Below, piece after piece: positions 35,800-44,308 of a stretch of 64,000 bases of DNA. Under the pieces are notes generated by a model. That model was not told the origin of the DNA. It worked only from the letters and a program-made list of their open reading frames with translations, and ran no database searches. The number at the start of each line of letters is the position of its first letter. Position 1 is the first letter of the stretch. Location of the stretch: positions 1 to 64,000 of the forward strand of contig CAZZCU010000005.1 in assembly GCA_964652825.1 (NCBI GenBank). Reading direction: 5' to 3'. Origin of the DNA: CAZZCU01 sp964652825 (GTDB lineage Bacteria > Bdellovibrionota_B > Oligoflexia > Oligoflexales > CAZZCU01). A program made the translations under genes and the position numbers.

Positions 35800-36732
35800 A
35801 TGAAACGGTATCTACCACAATGGTTAGCATCATTGTTCCTATTGGCCTTGGCCACGATAGGTTGCAACGATACTGAATTCGCCTCCAAGCAAGCCACAAA
35901 AACAACACCAACAGCCCTAAATGCCGAAGGCAGTATTATTGAGCTTTTTTCAGCTAGTGACGGACCGAAAACCCCAATTGATATCGTGTTCGTGGTCGAT
36001 ACCAGCGGTAGTATGCGCGAAGAACAAAAACGTCTACGTCTTAATATGGCGAACTTCATCAGCAGCTTCAGTCAAACCGGCTCCCATTTGGATTATCAAA
36101 TTTTTGTCATCGACCAATCTTTTAGCATACCTGCCGGCATGGACAGCGCACGCATTGCATCGGTAAACGCGTTCGTCAACAGTAACAATGCCTTATCAGT
36201 TCTGGCGCAATTCCTCAGTGGTCAATTCTCTTCGACCTTGGTGCGTCGCAGTAACGCCGCTCTCGAAGCGGTTATTCTTACCGACGACAATGCCGGGCGT
36301 AGCTACCTGGTCGCCTCCACATTTAGAAGCCTTCTGCAAACTCAATATCCAACACTCAAGTTTCATTTGCATGGTGTCGTCGGCTTGCCGTCATCGATTA
36401 ACAATACTTGGTGCTCTGTAGCTAGCGTTGGGAGTGAATATATGACCTTGGGTGCCGACCCAACCTATGGCGGACTGATCCTGGATATTTGTACCGAAGA
36501 TTGGAGCGGCCTTCTGTCGCGCCTGGGTCAACAAATCGCCACCAACAATCAGCAATCCACTTTTGTACTCAAAGCAACCCCTGATCTTAGTAAAAAGCGG
36601 GAAGTTTATGTAAATAATCGCCCGTTAAGCCCTAACGAATATCAGATCAATGCCGCCTCCCGGCAACTTTCTTTTAATCCGAATGTCCTGACCGGAAACG
36701 CTCAAATTAAGATTATCTATACTTCTAAATAA
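35800..36732 (+). CDS. VWA-domain lipoprotein
   Basis: 310 residues, lipobox ATIGC (Cys about 22). IDIVFVVDTSGSMREEQ begins a von Willebrand factor A domain with the MIDAS DxSxS motif. The domain continues to about 240 and is followed by a ~55-residue beta tail (REVYVNNRPLSPNEYQI...NAQIKIIY). This tail resembles the end of the Gly/Asn-rich lipoprotein at 10579. VWA proteins mediate metal-dependent adhesion. A CCAGGAGAATGAG ribosome-binding site precedes the start, and a TATAAT at 35771 may be the -10 box. Confidence 0.85.
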   Translation: MKRYLPQWLASLFLLALATIGCNDTEFASKQATKTTPTALNAEGSIIELFSASDGPKTPIDIVFVVDTSGSMREEQKRLRLNMANFISSFSQTGSHLDYQIFVIDQSFSIPAGMDSARIASVNAFVNSNNALSVLAQFLSGQFSSTLVRRSNAALEAVILTDDNAGRSYLVASTFRSLLQTQYPTLKFHLHGVVGLPSSINNTWCSVASVGSEYMTLGADPTYGGLILDICTEDWSGLLSRLGQQIATNNQQSTFVLKATPDLSKKREVYVNNRPLSPNEYQINAASRQLSFNPNVLTGNAQIKIIYTSK

Positions 36733-36772
36733 ACCTGACAGTAACTCCGGCATTGTTTAGAATGTCGGCTCC

Positions 36773-37819
36773 ATGAATACCGATAGCAACAATCAGCCAC
36801 TTTTTGCGATTACCGGAGCCACAGGTTTTGTGGGTCAGTACGTAGTTGATTACTTTCTACATGCATGCCGCGCCAATCTTATACTGATTGTCAGAAATCC
36901 AGCAGCACTGTCACCCACACATATGAGTAACCCGCGCATCCGCATTCAGGAAATCGCTGATCTTGGCAGCAAAGCCGCATTGCCCGTACTTAATCGTGCT
37001 TTGACGGGTGCCACCGCCGTGTTTCATCTAGCCGCACGCGCACATGTTATGCGCGAGCCGCATGCTGATCCTCAGGACGAATATAATCACCACAATCTGG
37101 AAAGCACACGCTATCTGGCCGAAGCTTGTGTCACCCAAAATGTCAAACGACTGGTATTCCTCAGCAGCATCAAAGTTCTGGGTGAGCAAAACTACACTGA
37201 CGAGCATGGACAAATTATTCCCTTTCGCGAATCAGATCCTTTGATCGGGAATGACCCGTATGCTGTCAGCAAGCAAAAAGCCGAGGCTCTTTTGCGAACT
37301 TACGCCACCGAGAGAGGACTGAATTATACAATTTTTCGTCCTCCTCTCCTTTACGGTCCGGGTGTCAAAGCCAACTTTCGTTCATTGATAAAACTGGTGC
37401 GCTCCGGCGTACCATTACCTTTCGGCGGCATTCACAATCAACGCAGCATTTTATTTGTCGGCAATCTTGCCGATGCCATGTTGCGCTGCATCGATCTGCC
37501 CACAACGAATAACGAGACATTTTTGATCAGCGATGCAAAAACCGTGTCGACAGCTGAATTGGTTCAGCACTTGGCACGGGCAATGAATAAAAAAGCCCGC
37601 TTGCTGCCGATAAAACCACGAACGCTAAAATTTATTTGTACTCTTGCCGGTCGACAGCAGGCTTATGATCGCCTTTGCGGCTCGCTCAGTGTGGATTCTC
37701 AAAAAATCATGAAGGCAATGAATTGGCAACCACCCTTTGATCTGCAACAAGGTCTACACGCAACTCTCATATCCTTGAATCCGCGCACGAAAACTAAAAC
37801 GATCGCAACAAATCGGTAA
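36773..37819 (+). CDS. NAD-dependent epimerase/dehydratase (extended SDR)
   Basis: 348 residues. The NAD-binding GATGFVGQ is near 15; YAVSKQKAE carries the catalytic Tyr-Lys pair (YxxxK); FRPPLLYGPG is the extended-SDR loop. Such enzymes modify UDP-sugars for LPS or capsule. The exact substrate is not evident. It is convergent with a glycosyltransferase (26-base overlap), which supports a surface-polysaccharide role. Confidence 0.85.
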   Translation: MNTDSNNQPLFAITGATGFVGQYVVDYFLHACRANLILIVRNPAALSPTHMSNPRIRIQEIADLGSKAALPVLNRALTGATAVFHLAARAHVMREPHADPQDEYNHHNLESTRYLAEACVTQNVKRLVFLSSIKVLGEQNYTDEHGQIIPFRESDPLIGNDPYAVSKQKAEALLRTYATERGLNYTIFRPPLLYGPGVKANFRSLIKLVRSGVPLPFGGIHNQRSILFVGNLADAMLRCIDLPTTNNETFLISDAKTVSTAELVQHLARAMNKKARLLPIKPRTLKFICTLAGRQQAYDRLCGSLSVDSQKIMKAMNWQPPFDLQQGLHATLISLNPRTKTKTIATNR

Positions 37820-38909
37820 ACGTTTTGATGGCCGCTACACGCGGATCTGGGAATATACTCCCATCCCGATGCACGAATGCTTCGACAGCGGGGAGACCCT
37901 GACACAATTGCTTAAAACCCTTGAGATCAAGACCGTAACCATCGCGTACCATTTGCTCGGCACCAGTCCCACCGGGCCCAACATATAATATCGGCAACCC
38001 CTGACTTAAGTAGGTGTAGGCTTTGCTGGGCGCCGAGATGCCGGCATAATTTTCCGCCAGACTGACAATACCAAAATCATAATCTTGCATCTTGGTCTTT
38101 AAATCATTGAGATCCGGCAACCTGGGGAAAAACTGTAAATCGCCGGCCATACCGCCAAACATTGCTTGCAATTCAGTGCGAGCCTCCACTGACAAGCCGA
38201 TAAAATGCAAAGATACCGACACTGATCCTGTCGGCGATGTCGACTTGCCAATCAACATATCAGCTAGTGGTTGCAGATCGTGAGATTTGCCGTAATTACC
38301 GGCATACAATAAACGTATCGTCCGGTGACGACTGGAGCAACGCAACCGCTGGCCGGGACTTAAGTATGTCGCCCATGGTGGACTGATATAAATAGGCTTC
38401 ATCACTCGCAAGCGTTTGATCAAGGAATCACGCATCGCTTCGTCCAAAGCCACAATCGCGGCGGCTCGATTAAAAACCCAGGCATCTACGCCGTTGACCA
38501 TCCGCATCAACCACGAGCGAGCAAATGCAGGATACTTACGACCGATAAAATCAACGTTACCATCCTGATACCAGATAACCACCGGTATGCGCACGATTCT
38601 ACCAACAAACATGGCAGTCCAATAAATCAGCGGTGGATTCGTGGTGGCGACAACAACAAAAGACTTGTTTTCACGACCTGCCCGAAATTTTTGTCCGAGC
38701 ATTGTCAGTGGCAGTCTTAGGTGTATCTGTAAATAATTAATCAGTCGCGACCAGCGCAAACCACCGGGAACATAGGGGCGAGAAACATGCAAAAACCTTA
38801 CGTGATTGTCGGTAGCATTTCGCAATGTCTCGACAAGGTCCTTGGCAAGTAACCCAACCGGGCTTCCCATACCGCCATGCTCACAAACAACCAGCACTCT
38901 CGCGTTCAA
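37794..38909 (-). CDS. Glycosyltransferase family 4 protein
   Basis: About 371 residues. ARVLVVCEHGGMGSPVGLL is the N-lobe glycine-rich loop; IRLLYAGNYGKSHDL and SLAENYAGISAPSKAYTYL with GLPILYVGPGG form the C-lobe with the nucleotide-sugar-binding Glu region. Start is uncertain: TTG 38909 preceded by GTGGGG is chosen, while TTG 38975 would overlap the upstream Nif3 gene. It follows nif3 on the same strand, probably in one transcript. Confidence 0.75.
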   Translation of the reverse strand: MNARVLVVCEHGGMGSPVGLLAKDLVETLRNATDNHVRFLHVSRPYVPGGLRWSRLINYLQIHLRLPLTMLGQKFRAGRENKSFVVVATTNPPLIYWTAMFVGRIVRIPVVIWYQDGNVDFIGRKYPAFARSWLMRMVNGVDAWVFNRAAAIVALDEAMRDSLIKRLRVMKPIYISPPWATYLSPGQRLRCSSRHRTIRLLYAGNYGKSHDLQPLADMLIGKSTSPTGSVSVSLHFIGLSVEARTELQAMFGGMAGDLQFFPRLPDLNDLKTKMQDYDFGIVSLAENYAGISAPSKAYTYLSQGLPILYVGPGGTGAEQMVRDGYGLDLKGFKQLCQGLPAVEAFVHRDGSIFPDPRVAAIKTFTDLLRSF

Positions 38910-38932
38910 AATAACCCCACGACAAAGTTTAC

Positions 38933-39727
38933 TCAGACAATATAAAACGGATCTGCTTCGCGCTTGCTGGCCCAAACTTTGATCCCAGCGAATCGCCCGG
39001 TCAACTGTTTAACAAGCTGCTCCATGGCAAAGCGCTCAGTCGCATAATGTCCAGGCAGAACCACCGCAACCCCACTGGCTTCAGCAAGCAGTGCGTCATG
39101 AAAACGCATCTCCCCGGTAATCAATAAATCAGCACCGACTGCAATCGCATCCCGCACAAACTCGCCACCGGCGCCGCAAGCAATTGCGGCTTTCTTCACC
39201 GCCCGATCAAGATCGCCACATATGGACACATGCTGACAGCCAAGCGCACGCTTCATGACCTCGGTACAATGGCGCAATTTTTGTGGCGCCTTAAATGCAC
39301 CCACACGTCCCTCGCCCTGTCCTGGTGCAGTGCCAGGCTTGATCCGCAACGGTAGCACTGACTCTAATCCGAGATGATCGGCAATCTGCTGGTTTATGCC
39401 CGTCGTAGCATTGTCAAAAGCCGTATGCGCACTAAATACCGCGATCTCGGCTTTAATCAGCTGCATTAACATTCGTCCCTCGACATTCGCCGAAGTGATA
39501 CGCTTCACGCCACGAAATAGTAGCGGATGATGCGTCACAATCATATCGACGCCTTCGTCGACCGCCTCGGCTACCGAGGCTGGCGTCACGGTCAGGCAAG
39601 TCATTATGCTACGCACGGGTCGATCACCACTACCAACCAACAAGCCGACGTTGTCCCATTCGGCGGCAATATGCAGGGGTGCAATGTCCCCCAAAAAACG
39701 CGAAATATCCGTTACCGTATTTGTCAT
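38933..39727 (-). CDS. Nif3-like dinuclear metal-centre protein (DUF34)
   Basis: 264 residues with the full Nif3/YbgI pattern: EWDNVGLLVG (about 23-32), VTHHPLLFRGV (metal-binding His pair), AHTAFDN, and near the end LLITGEMRFHDAL and VVLPGHYATER with further metal ligands. The dinuclear metal site suggests hydrolase activity, possibly GTP cyclohydrolase-like, but function is not settled. Divergent from fliD, with a 133-base gap. Confidence 0.9.
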   Translation of the reverse strand: MTNTVTDISRFLGDIAPLHIAAEWDNVGLLVGSGDRPVRSIMTCLTVTPASVAEAVDEGVDMIVTHHPLLFRGVKRITSANVEGRMLMQLIKAEIAVFSAHTAFDNATTGINQQIADHLGLESVLPLRIKPGTAPGQGEGRVGAFKAPQKLRHCTEVMKRALGCQHVSICGDLDRAVKKAAIACGAGGEFVRDAIAVGADLLITGEMRFHDALLAEASGVAVVLPGHYATERFAMEQLVKQLTGRFAGIKVWASKREADPFYIV

Positions 39728-39860
39728 TCTCGCTCCAAGATCACCATGATCCTAAACCTATTTTCGCCGAAACTTGGCTATTTACCAACACCTTCGCCAC
39801 ACTTTTATTAAGCCGATGGGCAATTTATGCCGACAGACCAGGTATAGCAAGGAGACAGTC

Positions 39861-41222
39861 GTGAGGATTCAAGGACCGAATCAATCATCGCTTGCGGCAA
39901 TGGCCGATCAGATTGCCGAGGCTCAGCGCCAGCCCCTCGAAATCGCCAAAAAACGTACCGAAAAGCTCCGGACCGAGAAAAACGAGTTTACCACCTTTGC
40001 TGCCATGGTTGGTGATCTTGGCAGCAGCCTGGACGGACTGCGTAGCTCCCATACATTCAGCAAACTTGCGGTATCCTCGTCGCATCCCGATATTCTGAGC
40101 GCGGAACTCAACGGTCTTGCCGATCTTGGTTCCTACGAATTGGAAGTAAAAGACATCGCTCGAAGCGCCAAGCAGTTGGCAGCGGGTTTTGAAAGCCCAG
40201 AAGCTAAAGTGGGTTTTGGCTTTATGTCGATTGAACGCGACGGCTTAAGCGATCTCGACATTACCATCGATCCCGGATCGACATTGCAAGACGTAGCCAA
40301 TAAAATTAACGCCACCAACGCCGATCTCAAAGCCTCCGTCGTGAATACCGGAATCAGCTCGGAGCCGTACCGACTGATGGTCAATAACGTCAAAACCGGC
40401 GCATTATCACGCATCAATATTGATCCAGATACCACGTTCATGGATTTTACGGAAATCAGTAAGGGAGCGGATCTAAATCTTGGCTTTGAAGATATCGATG
40501 TCAAGCGAGCAACCAATTCATTTCAAGATCTCGTCAACGGCGTCACTTTTAACGCCAAGCAAGCAGCACCCGGCACTAAAATCCGCATTGATGTTAATCA
40601 CGATATTGACAGCACGCTCAATGGCATCAAGGCCTTCACCGACAATTACAATAAAATTGCCGACTATGCTTCAACACAAAATAAAATTGATCCGACCAGC
40701 AAACAAGCGAGCGGTCCACTGGCGGGAGACAGCTCGCTGCGGAGTGCGATGCGGCAACTACAGAGCAAGATTGGCGGCGCGATCACCAATGACGGTTCCT
40801 ATCGAAGTTTGGCCGAGGTGGGCATCACCACTGATCCATTCAGCGGACAACTCAAACTCGACGAAAACAAGCTAAAGACTGCCTTGAGTACCAACTACGA
40901 AGACGTCGCCAAGCTATTTGCAAAAACCGAAGCCGGAGATGGCATTGCCGAACGCCTCTCACAGACTGTCAAGGCACTCCAGGATCCACAACACGGCGTT
41001 ATCAAAACCAAGACTAAGGCGCTCGACAAGATTATTCAGGACCAGGATAAAACCATTGAACGCCAGGCCGAACGTCTGGAACAAAAAGAAACGAACATGC
41101 GTCGCAGCTTTAATGCTCTCGAAGCAAAGATGGCGGCAGCAAGCATGCAACAGGATGCTCTGGCTGCGCGCTTTGGCGGCAGTGCCAGCAGCCCAGCATC
41201 GCAACTACCCGGTAAACCTTGA
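39861..41222 (+). CDS. fliD: Flagellar filament cap protein FliD
   Basis: 453 residues. I start at GTG 39861 because AAGGAGACA lies directly upstream; the longer frame from 39774 has no such site. The N-terminal FliD_N domain includes SELN/ADLGSYELEVKDIA and a central FliD_C includes YNKIADYASTQNKI, LAGDSSLRSAMRQLQ, LAEVGITTDPFSGQLKLDE. The C-terminal ~80 residues form the coiled coil (IERQAERLEQKETNMRRSFN). FliD caps the growing filament and guides flagellin folding. The small gene that follows is in the FliS/FliT position. Confidence 0.9.
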   Translation: MRIQGPNQSSLAAMADQIAEAQRQPLEIAKKRTEKLRTEKNEFTTFAAMVGDLGSSLDGLRSSHTFSKLAVSSSHPDILSAELNGLADLGSYELEVKDIARSAKQLAAGFESPEAKVGFGFMSIERDGLSDLDITIDPGSTLQDVANKINATNADLKASVVNTGISSEPYRLMVNNVKTGALSRINIDPDTTFMDFTEISKGADLNLGFEDIDVKRATNSFQDLVNGVTFNAKQAAPGTKIRIDVNHDIDSTLNGIKAFTDNYNKIADYASTQNKIDPTSKQASGPLAGDSSLRSAMRQLQSKIGGAITNDGSYRSLAEVGITTDPFSGQLKLDENKLKTALSTNYEDVAKLFAKTEAGDGIAERLSQTVKALQDPQHGVIKTKTKALDKIIQDQDKTIERQAERLEQKETNMRRSFNALEAKMAAASMQQDALAARFGGSASSPASQLPGKP

Positions 41223-41243
41223 GATTGATGAGGCATTGAAAAC

Positions 41244-41621
41244 ATGAAAAGAGCCTATCCTCAGCAAGCAAAAAACGCTTTAGAGGTTTATCTAAAACGC
41301 GGCGCTGAAGCTCTGGAGTACCTGGCCAAGGAACAATATGATCAAGCCATCGATAAACTTCGCTTTCGCGATGCCGCTTATCATAACTTCCGGGCGTTGG
41401 ATCATTTGGCTCTTGAGTCAGGGATTGATATTGCTAAAGACAAATCGGTCAGCGATTTGTGGAAACAAGTGGAAGCCATGAACAGTAAGCTGATGTTTGA
41501 TTTGCTCTCTCATCTCAATATTTCGGCTCAACAATTAAACCAAACCCAGGCTTTCCGTCGCGATCTGCAAAACTATACTTCGGGCACACCACAACCGACA
41601 AAATTCCTCAAAATTGTCTAA
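41244..41621 (+). CDS. Small helical protein downstream of fliD (FliS/FliT position)
   Basis: 125 residues, wholly helical in appearance: AKNALEVYLKRGAEALEYLA, QYDQAIDKLRFRDAAYHNFRAL, VEAMNSKLMFDLLSHLNIS. Place and size match the flagellar chaperones FliS or FliT, but it lacks a clear FliS signature and the identification rests mainly on synteny. A FliT-like or divergent FliS chaperone is the best guess. It lies 21 bases after fliD and is convergent with the motor operon, 6 bases from the barrel gene end. Confidence 0.5.
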   Translation: MKRAYPQQAKNALEVYLKRGAEALEYLAKEQYDQAIDKLRFRDAAYHNFRALDHLALESGIDIAKDKSVSDLWKQVEAMNSKLMFDLLSHLNISAQQLNQTQAFRRDLQNYTSGTPQPTKFLKIV

Positions 41622-41627
41622 AATAGA

Positions 41628-42269
41628 TCACAGCCGATACTTGATCCGGCAAAACCAGCGAAGAGCCTGTATCGACTGTCGGGAATTGGACGTGTACTCC
41701 CAGGCAACCCCAGGTTCAAGCGAATAATTCTGCGCAACCGCATAGTCGTAAGTAGCACCGAAACCAAAACCAGAAAAAGGCACTTCCGACTGCGACGTAA
41801 AGACTGAATAATTTGCAATGTGTGCTTCCGCGCGTAAACCCCCGGTATGATATTCCTGATAATCAACCGCCGACCAGCCCTTGACTCTGACATTGCGGCG
41901 GGTCGCCCGAAATCGACCAGTGAGCGCGTAACGAAGTTTAAACACCGTACTGGCGAATAATCCGGAAATCCCGGAGTAGGCGTGCTTGAACTCCGCACCT
42001 CCAGCCAGACTATCGCTGAACTCGTAATCCAAACCCACGCCGATGCTCATACCGGCCATGCGACTATCACTACTGCTGCTGGTCAGGCGATAATACTCAG
42101 GCAAAAGATAAACTTGCGTATTCAATGCATCAACGGCCGCCACCTCGACCTTTTTAACGGCTTCCACTTGTTGAGCCAAGCCATGCGATGATGACATCAT
42201 CGCAACGATTGATGCGATACCTAACGCGGCAATGTAAAGTTTACGCGGCACTAATACTCTCCGTATCAT
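41628..42269 (-). CDS. Predicted outer-membrane beta-barrel, last gene of the FliF/FliG-like operon
   Basis: 213 residues from ATG 42269, 29 bases inside the end of the upstream gene; a longer frame from 42329 exists. A signal peptide (ending HGLAQ) is followed by barrel-like strands (GLDYEFSDSLAGGAEFKH, FGFGATYDYAVAQNYSLEPGV) and a terminal strand with aromatics. No family is recognised. In this operon it would be the outer-membrane component of an envelope-spanning complex, which is inference. Confidence 0.6.
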   Translation of the reverse strand: MIRRVLVPRKLYIAALGIASIVAMMSSSHGLAQQVEAVKKVEVAAVDALNTQVYLLPEYYRLTSSSSDSRMAGMSIGVGLDYEFSDSLAGGAEFKHAYSGISGLFASTVFKLRYALTGRFRATRRNVRVKGWSAVDYQEYHTGGLRAEAHIANYSVFTSQSEVPFSGFGFGATYDYAVAQNYSLEPGVAWEYTSNSRQSIQALRWFCRIKYRL

Positions 42270-43686
42270 CGGAAGCGGCAGTGTTGCCGCTGCTTTGATG
42301 CTGTTCGACCGAAGCGATAATCTGATCACGCAACGCGAGGAACGCTTCGCTATCCCGGCTCGGCTGAACAGACTTACGATAGTTCGCCAGCAATGTCAGT
42401 TTCTTCTCGGGCAGAACATTGCCAAAACGCTTTAAAACATCGTCTGGCCCAATCCACGCCTCCGCCAACTCCTGCGCCGAAAATTCTTTTAGAATATTCT
42501 TTAGGATATCGTCCTGCAAGCGTGCCGCCAAACCAAGGGTCGGTATCTGCGACATGATCTCCAACGGCACATCCTGTTCGAGAATCTGTTTTTCATCCTC
42601 AAGTGAATGAATTTGAAAATGAATGGTTTTTCGCAGCGTCCGGTGCTTCGACATCTCAAGACCGGCAAAATCAACTTTCGTTTTGGCAGGGGCAACACCA
42701 GAATGCATCTGCAGGATATTAATCCGTTCCATGGAGGTTAAATCAACCGCTTCCGAACGCATGGACGGCAAGACAAAAAACAATGCCGGCTCCTTACGAA
42801 TAACTTCCGCCAAAACAGCATTGTCGACATGATTAATAGACAGCGGCGACAAATAGTATGCTTCGAGATGGTAAGCTCCCGCCGAAGGCTCTACACTTTG
42901 GATGTAATCCACGTACTCCTTCAGGAGTTTTTCTTTATCCAGCAACTCAAATCGTACTTTCACCTGCAAACGACGCCAAAGATACGATGCGTAACCGTCA
43001 CGCTTGCACCAGTACGAATCCATCAACAACGCCAGTACCGCATTGCTTGGCAAATCGATGATGGCATCGGAGTCCGATTCGCTCACACTCGCAGTGGCAC
43101 TTGATGACGTCTCGTTTTTAGAAGAAGTTGAACGAGCCTTGGATCCACCAAAGGACTCCAGACTGGCGGCAATGTTACCCAATCCCTGAATCGCGCGTCC
43201 TGCCGTTCGTCGCTGAACCAATACTATCAAGCCAGCAAAAAAGGCCATGGCAATAATCGCCAAACCCACCCCGGCGGCAGAGACATAACCAGGATCCGAC
43301 CAGGTGGATCCATCATGACTTTGCATACCCGGTGCTTTGCTCACAACGATGTCAACTTTATCAAAGTAAGGACGAGCAGAATTCTGCAAAATTGCTCGCA
43401 AATCCGGTACGATTTCGCCGGAGGTTGTAAATACCTCCACTTTAACCGCACTGATCTTACTAGCGATACTGCCATTGATATTCATCGAGCCGGTAATTTT
43501 AAAAGGACTGGCCGGCAATGCGACCGATTCTTTCTGATACGTGACCTCGACCAACCCGAATGCCGAAGCATCAACGCTGCGAATGATATTATTGACTCGT
43601 TCTTCAAGACGACGCTCGATGGCGATTTTTTGCTCCATCGAACCCATCACAAAAACCGCCAGTAATGGCAAAATAAGACGCTTCAT
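42241..43686 (-). CDS. FliF-like/FliG-like fusion protein
   Basis: 481 residues. Residues 20-115 resemble the C-terminal periplasmic end of FliF: RRLEERVNNIIRSVD, VEVTYQ, and FDKVDIVVS. A transmembrane helix lies at about 135-157, ending VQRR. After a Ser-rich linker (175-207), a helical cytoplasmic part resembles FliG: LALLMDSYWCKRDGYASYL (N/M-like) and LKNILKEFSAQELAEAW, LPEKKLTLLANY (FliG_C-like). FliG_C normally meets MotA. Classic FliF is about 550 residues and FliG 330, so this is a shortened fusion. It may form the ring of a second rotary or force-generating machine with the divergent motAB. The match is from memory and needs a profile test. Confidence 0.6.
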   Translation of the reverse strand: MKRLILPLLAVFVMGSMEQKIAIERRLEERVNNIIRSVDASAFGLVEVTYQKESVALPASPFKITGSMNINGSIASKISAVKVEVFTTSGEIVPDLRAILQNSARPYFDKVDIVVSKAPGMQSHDGSTWSDPGYVSAAGVGLAIIAMAFFAGLIVLVQRRTAGRAIQGLGNIAASLESFGGSKARSTSSKNETSSSATASVSESDSDAIIDLPSNAVLALLMDSYWCKRDGYASYLWRRLQVKVRFELLDKEKLLKEYVDYIQSVEPSAGAYHLEAYYLSPLSINHVDNAVLAEVIRKEPALFFVLPSMRSEAVDLTSMERINILQMHSGVAPAKTKVDFAGLEMSKHRTLRKTIHFQIHSLEDEKQILEQDVPLEIMSQIPTLGLAARLQDDILKNILKEFSAQELAEAWIGPDDVLKRFGNVLPEKKLTLLANYRKSVQPSRDSEAFLALRDQIIASVEQHQSSGNTAASDDTESISAA

Positions 43687-44291
43687 TCCTTGACCTCCGT
43701 GGACAAGCCATCGAACTTCCTACCCGTAAGCGATCGATACAACGCGTTGCCATCAATATCCTGCGGAAAATCCTTGAGGGCCTTTTCAAGAGCGATCTGC
43801 GCATCCTGTTCGCGGCGCATCATAGTTAACGTACTTGCCCGCAAAAAATGCAGATAAGTGATATGTGGATATTTTTCTTGTAGCTTATCCAGAGAAGCCA
43901 GAGCCATGGGCAAATTATTGGTCGCAATCGACTGCTGTGTTTTCACGACAACAGCAATAATTTCCGAGACCGCCTCATTGCTGGCCTTATAAAAGGCCTC
44001 CCCAACCCAGTTGGTCGCGGGCCGCATTTTAATTTTCACTTCGCCGGCCTGTGCCTGAATAGGTACCAGAACAACACTGTTATGTCCCTTCGCTTCCACC
44101 AGCAATGCATCCTCCGTCAAATCAAACGGCGTATTCTTTGCCACATCCGACTGACTCCCATCAGCATTGGCGAGTTGAATGTCCTGATCCACGGAAACCT
44201 GAACCTTCTTATCAAACGTCGAACAGGCAGCTACTCCGAATACTATCCAAGCAATTGCCATGAACTTAGATTGAAATTTAAGACAACTCAT
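43683..44291 (-). CDS. Lipoprotein with TPR-like C-terminus
   Basis: 202 residues, lipobox GVAAC. The first half is beta-rich (VQVSVDQDIQLANADGS, PFDLTEDALLVEAKGH, VLVPIQA) and the second half helical with TPR-like spacing (ALASLDKLQEKYP, AQIALEKALKDFP). Its stop overlaps the start of the FliF/FliG-like gene by 4 bases, and 17 bases separate it from the giant lipoprotein upstream. Could be a scaffold for the membrane ring. Confidence 0.65.
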   Translation of the reverse strand: MSCLKFQSKFMAIAWIVFGVAACSTFDKKVQVSVDQDIQLANADGSQSDVAKNTPFDLTEDALLVEAKGHNSVVLVPIQAQAGEVKIKMRPATNWVGEAFYKASNEAVSEIIAVVVKTQQSIATNNLPMALASLDKLQEKYPHITYLHFLRASTLTMMRREQDAQIALEKALKDFPQDIDGNALYRSLTGRKFDGLSTEVKE

Positions 44292-44308
44292 TGTCTCGTC
44301 CTTTCACG

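Noticed and set aside
39754..39774. Possible sigma-28 promoter (TAAA and GCCGAAAC) before fliD
   Set aside because: The two boxes are separated by 9 bases rather than 15, so the spacing does not fit.
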